A DNA stretch of 16,586 bases from Candidatus Dadabacteria bacterium RIFCSPHIGHO2_12_FULL_53_21. GTDB lineage: Bacteria > Desulfobacterota_D > UBA1144 > Nemesobacterales > UBA2774. Shown here in pieces: positions 1 through 4,220 of this stretch. The notes under the pieces are model-generated. The model did not search any database. It saw nothing but the letters and a program-made list of their open reading frames with translations, and was not told the origin of the DNA. Position numbers and translations under genes: made by a program. Every line of letters begins with the position of its first letter. The stretch's first letter is position 1. The stretch spans positions 1 to 16,586 of the forward strand of contig MFCJ01000137.1 of assembly GCA_001775255.1 (NCBI GenBank). Direction: 5' to 3'.

Positions 1-287
1 GAGCCCGATTATGATTACTATTATTTCAAACATAGTTTGAGGAGTTCCTTATATTCTTCACTATATGGCTTTAATTTCAAGGAAAAATTACGGTTTGCAA
101 ACCAGTCGGCTTATTAAACCGGGGTATATATTACCAAATCCTGAGGGGTTGACAACAGAAGAAGCGAATTTGAACCTGCCAGCTTACATGGAAACAGCTG
201 ATTCTAATGGCGTAATTTGATACATCCGTTTGGCCCTTAAATATGTTTTTCTAGATTATTTCGCCTGTGAAATCACGTACAACATAC
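1..287. other. AT-rich flank with no convincing gene
   Basis: This stretch lies beyond the last gene of the accessory cassette. On the plus strand, frame 1 is open from the window edge to a TAA at 115-117 (38 codons, ending in residues NQSAY). It could be the 3' end of a convergent gene that starts outside the window. A second plus-strand frame runs from an ATG at 65 to a TGA at 218-220 (51 codons) and overlaps the first. I recognise neither, and neither has a clear Shine-Dalgarno sequence. On the minus strand only short frames exist. I see no tRNA and no convincing terminator. Confidence 0.35.
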
Positions 288-569
288 CTAAAACAAAATT
301 CCACTCAGGGAAAGAAAGAGGAACAATACAACTCCCCAAATTATAGAAGCCACTCCCAGCCAAATTTGTCTGTATGCGCCGCCTTTGCTCTCACCAAACA
401 ACCATTTCCAAATATAGTAATCATAGAAAAGGCGATCCAGTATTGATTTTTGGACATTAGATTTTTCTCCTTTTAATACTCTGTTCCCCGACTTTATTAA
501 CATAACACCTAAAAATAAAGCGGAAAAACATAGGAATACTATTAGAGTTTGAAGGAGAATAATGTTCAT
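288..569 (-). CDS. Small protein with two predicted membrane helices, downstream of SIR2 gene
   Basis: I do not recognise this 93-residue protein. It has a hydrophobic N-terminal segment (about residues 3-25), a polar, aromatic-rich middle containing a DYYIWKW stretch (about 50-56), and a second hydrophobic segment (about 69-91) that runs to the C-terminus. It would therefore span the membrane twice, as a hairpin. The ATG at 569 follows an AGGA Shine-Dalgarno core at about 5 bases, and the gene begins 20 bases after the SIR2 stop, so the two are probably co-transcribed. Its AT-rich composition matches the SIR2 gene and not the genes to the right. Inference only: it could anchor, assist or restrain the SIR2 effector, or act on the membrane itself. 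No enzymatic motif is visible. Confidence 0.72.
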   Translation of the reverse strand: MNIILLQTLIVFLCFSALFLGVMLIKSGNRVLKGEKSNVQKSILDRLFYDYYIWKWLFGESKGGAYRQIWLGVASIIWGVVLFLFLSLSGILF

Positions 570-589
570 ATTGATTCCTGATCCTCATT

Positions 590-2404
590 TTAAAGAACCG
601 GATGACGAGCACTATAAGCTTTACTCACAAATCCATCATATTGTGCTTTAACTTTTTCAAATCTTTCAGCGGAACCATCAAATAAGCCAGCTTTTAAGGG
701 TGGCCAATTGTCTCTATCACGTACTACTTCTTCGGTTATCTTCACTGATATATTAGCATTAACGAAATGATAATCATGCTCATTGTATGCGCCTCTGAAT
801 GCAAACATACCAACGGGTCCCCAAACATGGGGTCCGTCAGTATAATGTTGGGTTTTCTTAAGGCCCTGATCAAAATAGATTAGAGCTAATAAATATTCAA
901 ATCTATCAAATGCTTTCTGATATTCTATTTCGGAAGTTAAGTATTCCCTAAATGGTTCCCTTAGTTTTTCAAATAAATATATACTCAAAGGGGCTACCAT
1001 TTTCTCCCCGCCAATAAGTATTTGTGCTGCATCATTATTAATTGGTTCTTTGTTATGTTCATGCATATAGTAGAATAAATTTTCCTCTTCTATGCCTAAC
1101 CTCACCCAAACATGATGTATTAAAGATGCAAAACATTGAAAATTATTACTCAGTATTGAGCCTAAACAAGCACCGTAGAATAGTAACAGAGCAGGGTAAA
1201 GTCTTAAATTAATCCACAATAGTGAGCCCTCACCGTCTCCCGATGAATTAGCTATTCGCTGAAGACCCTTTACCCAGAGATTCGTTGTGGACTCATCTCC
1301 CCAATAACAACCAGCAATCATCACATTTAACAAACGCTCGACATATGATTCATAAATCTTCACTCTGCTAATAAGTGTATCTTCAGATATGGGTGCATCA
1401 TTCTTTTTAATGGGGAAATTATCGGGTGACAAGTTATTGTAAGTATCTTCCACTAACTCCGTCACAAAATCGTGAAGACGTATATCTTGGCTTCTATCCC
1501 TTAGTAACCTTTTTATAGTAGCGATTGCAGTTTGAGTAGATAGAGGATGAGGCCGATTAAATTCCTGGATAGAAATTACCTTCTCTTCTAAATCTTTAAA
1601 GAATGTATCTGCACCCTTTATTTTAATTATTTCTGCTTTCCTAAGATTAATTAATCTTTCTGCGTTTGCCTTCGGTTCATCTTTTGATGTCCAAAATGTT
1701 TGGAATCTGTGATTCTTACATCTCTCAAATGCACTGACCAATGCGGTGTCCCAATCCGCTGACCATCCACAAATAATTAAACCGTATTCACTAAGAATTC
1801 TATCCAGGAGTTTTTTTAATTCAGAGTTATAACTTGCTAATTCTTTTGGAGAGTTCTTAATTCGTGCATCTAAATAATCACCGTGCAACTTAATCATCAG
1901 ACAATCTGTATGAGGTAAGGGCGGAGCATCTTTTATCGAATCTTGTGTGCTTATCACCGAAGGCCTTATCCCGACTTGTTCTAAAGCTTGCTCAAGCAAT
2001 CGATCGAAATTCGTTGTTAAAATTACTTTCACGTATCCTTCTTTCACTAAATTCGCTATAGATTTATGAGCTTGCGTAGGCATTTTTAAATTTTCTTCCC
2101 TTTCTTCATCGTTCGGTTCAAAATAAGGTCTTAGTATTTGACTACGTGTCGTAGGTGACTTGCTAAAATACTCTAGAATGTTGGAATAGTCCGGTTCCTC
2201 ATTATATTTATTAACAAACCAAGTCTCAGGATCAGCACTACAATCTTCTCCGTTAGTTGCTGCCAATTTTTTAATTAAATCCAACACGATTTCCCAACCC
2301 GTAGGAATACCAGCTGCTCTTGATACACCTGATCCGAGCAAGAGTGCATAAGTACCCTTTTTAGAATGGACTGAAAATGCTAGGGAAATCTCAGGTTCTA
2401 TCAT
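590..2404 (-). CDS. SIR2-family protein, probable NAD-hydrolysing defence effector
   Basis: The first ~280 of 604 residues form a SIR2-like Rossmann domain. Visible motifs are the nucleotide-binding LLLGSGVSRAAGIP (about 21-34), TTNFD (130-134, with the catalytic-type Asn132 and Asp134), KLHGD (172-176, His174) and GWSADWD (213-219). In bacterial SIR2 effectors such as ThsA and DSR proteins, this fold hydrolyses NAD+ during phage infection. All the key residues are present, so activity is plausible. Residues ~290-604 match no domain I know; they are mostly helical in appearance, with a hydrophobic stretch near 402-419, and could be the sensor or oligomerisation part. The start is fixed by an in-frame TGA two codons upstream of the ATG, with a weak GAGAG ribosome site. 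The gene is clearly AT-rich against its right-hand neighbours, which suggests horizontal acquisition. The next gene encodes a small membrane protein. The family call is firm; the defence role is inferred. Confidence 0.85.
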   Translation of the reverse strand: MIEPEISLAFSVHSKKGTYALLLGSGVSRAAGIPTGWEIVLDLIKKLAATNGEDCSADPETWFVNKYNEEPDYSNILEYFSKSPTTRSQILRPYFEPNDEEREENLKMPTQAHKSIANLVKEGYVKVILTTNFDRLLEQALEQVGIRPSVISTQDSIKDAPPLPHTDCLMIKLHGDYLDARIKNSPKELASYNSELKKLLDRILSEYGLIICGWSADWDTALVSAFERCKNHRFQTFWTSKDEPKANAERLINLRKAEIIKIKGADTFFKDLEEKVISIQEFNRPHPLSTQTAIATIKRLLRDRSQDIRLHDFVTELVEDTYNNLSPDNFPIKKNDAPISEDTLISRVKIYESYVERLLNVMIAGCYWGDESTTNLWVKGLQRIANSSGDGEGSLLWINLRLYPALLLFYGACLGSILSNNFQCFASLIHHVWVRLGIEEENLFYYMHEHNKEPINNDAAQILIGGEKMVAPLSIYLFEKLREPFREYLTSEIEYQKAFDRFEYLLALIYFDQGLKKTQHYTDGPHVWGPVGMFAFRGAYNEHDYHFVNANISVKITEEVVRDRDNWPPLKAGLFDGSAERFEKVKAQYDGFVSKAYSARHPVL

Positions 2405-2449
2405 CTCTCATTTTAACAAATTCATGGATTTAATTATTGCATACAATTT

Positions 2450-2455
2450 ATTATA
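2450..2455 (-). promoter_or_regulatory. Possible -10 element of the SIR2 operon
   Basis: Read on the minus strand this is a perfect TATAAT, about 45 bases before the SIR2 start codon. It would give a leader of roughly 35-40 bases. No good -35 hexamer sits at the right spacing; the nearest is a TTTGTG with a 15-base spacer. The surroundings are AT-rich, so a chance match is possible. Confidence 0.4.
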
Positions 2456-2480
2456 CTGAGAAAAATATATCACAAAGCAT

Positions 2481-2526
2481 CGGTGACGTATTAATCTAGT
2501 TAAACCTCACCGAAAACTCGGTTTTC
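2481..2526. repeat. Overlapping inverted repeats between dehydrogenase and SIR2 gene
   Basis: Three inverted repeats share bases here. CGGTGA at 2481-2486 matches TCACCG at 2507-2512. ACCGA at 2509-2513 matches TCGGT at 2518-2522. GAAAAC at 2512-2517 matches GTTTTC at 2521-2526. The stems are mutually exclusive. The block lies downstream of the alcohol dehydrogenase stop and just upstream of the putative SIR2 promoter. It could be a weak terminator for the first or an operator for the second. No strong T run follows on the minus strand. Confidence 0.35.
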
Positions 2527-2581
2527 AACCAATTCTTTAAGAATAGGATATAAGATATTACAGCTCTTAGGTCCCGCACCT

Positions 2582-3634
2582 CTACGGCTGGATCGCGACC
2601 TTTATCACGCCGTCCGACTGGGACGAGAAGAGCTTGTATGCCTCCTCGATCTCGTCGAGCGAGAACCTGTGCGTGATTAGCTGGCGTAAATTAACCCGCT
2701 CGTTCTTGACGAGGTCCATCAGCCTTCGCATCCTCTCCTTCCCTCCGGGGCAGAGAGTGGACACGATATTCTTGTCCGCGATACCGAACCCGAATGCCTG
2801 ATTAGGGACGCCTATATTCGGCATGTCCGCCGGGTAAACCCCGAGGCTCGATATGGTCCCGCCGACGCGCGTAGCCTTGACACAGTTCTCGAGAGTCGTC
2901 TGGGTGCCGAGCGCCTCAATCGCGACATCGACCCCCCTCCCCCTCGTCATATCGAGTATCTCTTTCACGGGGTCTTTTTTCTTGAAGTCGATTACGACGT
3001 CTGCCCCCATCTTCATCGCCATCTTCATGCGCGAAGGGATTGTATCGACGCCTATGATGAGTGAAGCCCCCTTGAGCTTTGCGCCCGCCGTCGCGCCTAA
3101 ACCTATAGGCCCCTGTCCGAATATAGCGACCATGTCCCCCACCTGAATGTCGGCGCTCTCGGCCCCCGATAGGCCCGTCGAGAATATATCGGTCGTCAGC
3201 AGCACGTCCTCGTCAGAGAGCTCGTCCGGTATCCTCGCCAGGTTAGCCATGGCGCTCGGAATCTTCACGTAGTCCGCCTGGCAGCCGTCTATTGTATTCC
3301 CCATCTTCCATCCGCCCAGGAACCCGCCGCACTGCGCCCAGTTCGCAGAGAGGCAGTATTCGCACATCCCGCACGGGGTGATCGCGTTTATCGCTACCCT
3401 CTCGCCCAGCTTATAGTCCGTAACCCCGTCCCCGAGCTCGTGAATAACGCCCACGGGCTCGTGCCCTATGGTTTGTCCGACCCTCACCGGGAACTCCCCC
3501 CTCATTATATGCACGTCCGTCCCGCATATGGTCGTAAGCGTAACCCTTACTACCGCCTCGCCCGGCCCCGCCTTGGGTATCGCCCTTTCCTCGAGACCGA
3601 CTTTGTTAACGTCCTTGAATACATTCGCTCTCAT
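2582..3634 (-). CDS. Zinc-dependent medium-chain alcohol dehydrogenase
   Basis: A 350-residue medium-chain dehydrogenase/reductase that should oxidise an alcohol, or reduce the ketone or aldehyde, with a nicotinamide cofactor in the cytoplasm. Probable catalytic zinc ligands are Cys37, His58, Glu59 and Asp149 (in the TTD motif). The use of Asp, together with the general sequence, recalls the Clostridium beijerinckii secondary alcohol dehydrogenase group. Unlike that enzyme it keeps four cysteines of a structural zinc site (88, 91, 94, 102). The Rossmann motif GQGPIG spans 173-178. Asp197 at the end of the second strand favours NAD(H) over NADP(H). A strong AGGAGG lies 9 bases before the ATG. 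It stands alone between two intergenic regions, so context does not reveal the substrate. Length is normal for the family. Confidence 0.9.
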   Translation of the reverse strand: MRANVFKDVNKVGLEERAIPKAGPGEAVVRVTLTTICGTDVHIMRGEFPVRVGQTIGHEPVGVIHELGDGVTDYKLGERVAINAITPCGMCEYCLSANWAQCGGFLGGWKMGNTIDGCQADYVKIPSAMANLARIPDELSDEDVLLTTDIFSTGLSGAESADIQVGDMVAIFGQGPIGLGATAGAKLKGASLIIGVDTIPSRMKMAMKMGADVVIDFKKKDPVKEILDMTRGRGVDVAIEALGTQTTLENCVKATRVGGTISSLGVYPADMPNIGVPNQAFGFGIADKNIVSTLCPGGKERMRRLMDLVKNERVNLRQLITHRFSLDEIEEAYKLFSSQSDGVIKVAIQP

Positions 3635-3643
3635 ATCTCATAG

Positions 3644-3649
3644 CCTCCT
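3644..3649 (-). promoter_or_regulatory. Ribosome binding site of the alcohol dehydrogenase
   Basis: AGGAGG on the minus strand, 9 bases before the ATG at 3634. It confirms that start and excludes the out-of-frame ATG that lies within the spacer. Confidence 0.75.
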
Positions 3650-3899
3650 GCTTCTGTATTTGATATTAAAGGGTGCAAATCCCATGCCAGCGCGTGAGAT
3701 CCCCACTATCCACTCTATATATTAGATACTTTTTATTAAGGATGTGTGAAATAATTCCGGAGCTTGTCCTATAACATTACAATAGACACAAAAAGACATT
3801 CCCGGGGTAAAGAACCGGAGCAGGGCTCACAGCCGTATATACAAGCAAGTTTGATGTAAACTCTTTAAGAGAAAATTAGATAAAAAGAGGGAAAAATGA

Positions 3900-3971
3900 T
3901 TACAGCCGGAAAAAGTCTGCTATACTATTAGCGTAATAGTCGAGTTTGGGTCCGGGGGGGAGACTCTCCAT
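3900..3971 (-). CDS. Possible 23-residue small ORF
   Basis: An ATG at 3971 opens a 23-codon frame ending in TAA at 3900. It begins MESLPPGPKL and ends in ADFFRL. An AAAGGAGG Shine-Dalgarno sequence sits at 3985-3992, 13 bases upstream, which is longer than ideal. A TTG placed closer to that site would give a different 20-codon frame. The PPGP motif recalls the start of some cytochrome P450s, but nothing P450-like follows. It may be a leader peptide, a remnant, or chance. The hairpin at 3924-3940 lies inside it. Confidence 0.2.
   Translation of the reverse strand: MESLPPGPKLDYYANSIADFFRL
3924..3940 (-). terminator. Hairpin with T run, possible terminator of a small transcript
   Basis: A perfect 7-base-pair inverted repeat with a 3-base loop (ACTATTA, three bases, TAATAGT). 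On the minus strand a run of five T follows about 9 bases later. The stem is AT-rich and the spacer to the T run is long, so termination would be weak. Together with the promoter at 4041-4070 it would define an RNA of roughly 120 bases. Confidence 0.3.
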
Positions 3972-4025
3972 ACCTCTATCAAATCCTCCTTTAACGAGAC
4001 TAGAACTTTGGATTTGTCCCCCCGG
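3952..4025. repeat. Long-range GC-rich inverted repeat
   Basis: CCGGGGGG at 3952-3959 is the exact reverse complement of CCCCCCGG at 4018-4025. A few more pairs (GAC with GTC) can form inside after a small bulge. The arms are 58 bases apart. On the minus-strand RNA this stem would enclose the Shine-Dalgarno sequence and start of the 23-codon ORF. Confidence 0.5.
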
Positions 4026-4040
4026 GCTCTTTAAGTCCCC

Positions 4041-4070
4041 ATTATACACTAATCCGGTTAAAAATTTCAA
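4041..4070 (-). promoter_or_regulatory. Sigma70-like promoter pointing toward the dehydrogenase
   Basis: On the minus strand there is a TTGAAA -35 (4065-4070), an 18-base spacer and a perfect TATAAT -10 (4041-4046). Transcription would start near 4034. This is the best-formed promoter I found in the window. It sits about 400 bases before the dehydrogenase start, which implies a long leader or a separate small RNA. Confidence 0.6.
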
Positions 4071-4118
4071 GGGTAACAGGCCCGGAGCCGTTTATGGAAT
4101 TGATATCGGGCCGGTAAT

Positions 4119-4200
4119 CCGGAGTGGAGTCCCCTCCGGCGGGATCGGTATTATATCGAAGTTCTCAAGCCCCTGATCACAAACGGGGATATTTCAGGGC
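4119..4200 (-). terminator. Inverted repeats after the M16 gene, weak terminator candidate
   Basis: Two hairpins lie within about 100 bases of the M16 stop. One pairs GCCCCTGA (4169-4176) with TCAGGGC (4194-4200), with one bulged base. The other pairs CCGGAG (4119-4124) with CTCCGG (4134-4139). Neither is followed by a T run on the minus strand, so intrinsic termination is doubtful. Confidence 0.25.
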
Positions 4201-4220
4201 CCGCATGTCTTAGCGAATAT

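Larger units (their letters stand above)
3635..4220. other. Structured 586-base intergenic region upstream of the dehydrogenase
   Basis: No normal-sized gene is visible. In minus-strand order the region contains inverted repeats after the M16 gene, a sigma70-like promoter, a long-range GC-rich inverted repeat, a 23-codon ORF behind a strong Shine-Dalgarno sequence, a 7-base-pair hairpin followed by a T run, and then an AT-rich stretch leading to the dehydrogenase ribosome site. Plus-strand frames here look spurious. It may be a long 5' leader of the dehydrogenase or carry a separate small RNA. Confidence 0.5.

Noticed and set aside
149..154. Perfect TTGACA -35 box on the plus strand
   Set aside because: At 16-18 bases downstream there is no acceptable -10; TGAACC is a poor match, and no convincing gene follows.
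3671..3683. GGGTGCAAATCCC, resembling a tRNA T-arm
   Set aside because: The loop lacks the TTC signature, and no acceptor stem or anticodon arm can be built around it.
3946..4176. 76-codon plus-strand frame in the intergenic region
   Set aside because: It is Pro/Gly/Ser-rich from the repeat-laden sequence, has no ribosome site, and resembles no family I know.
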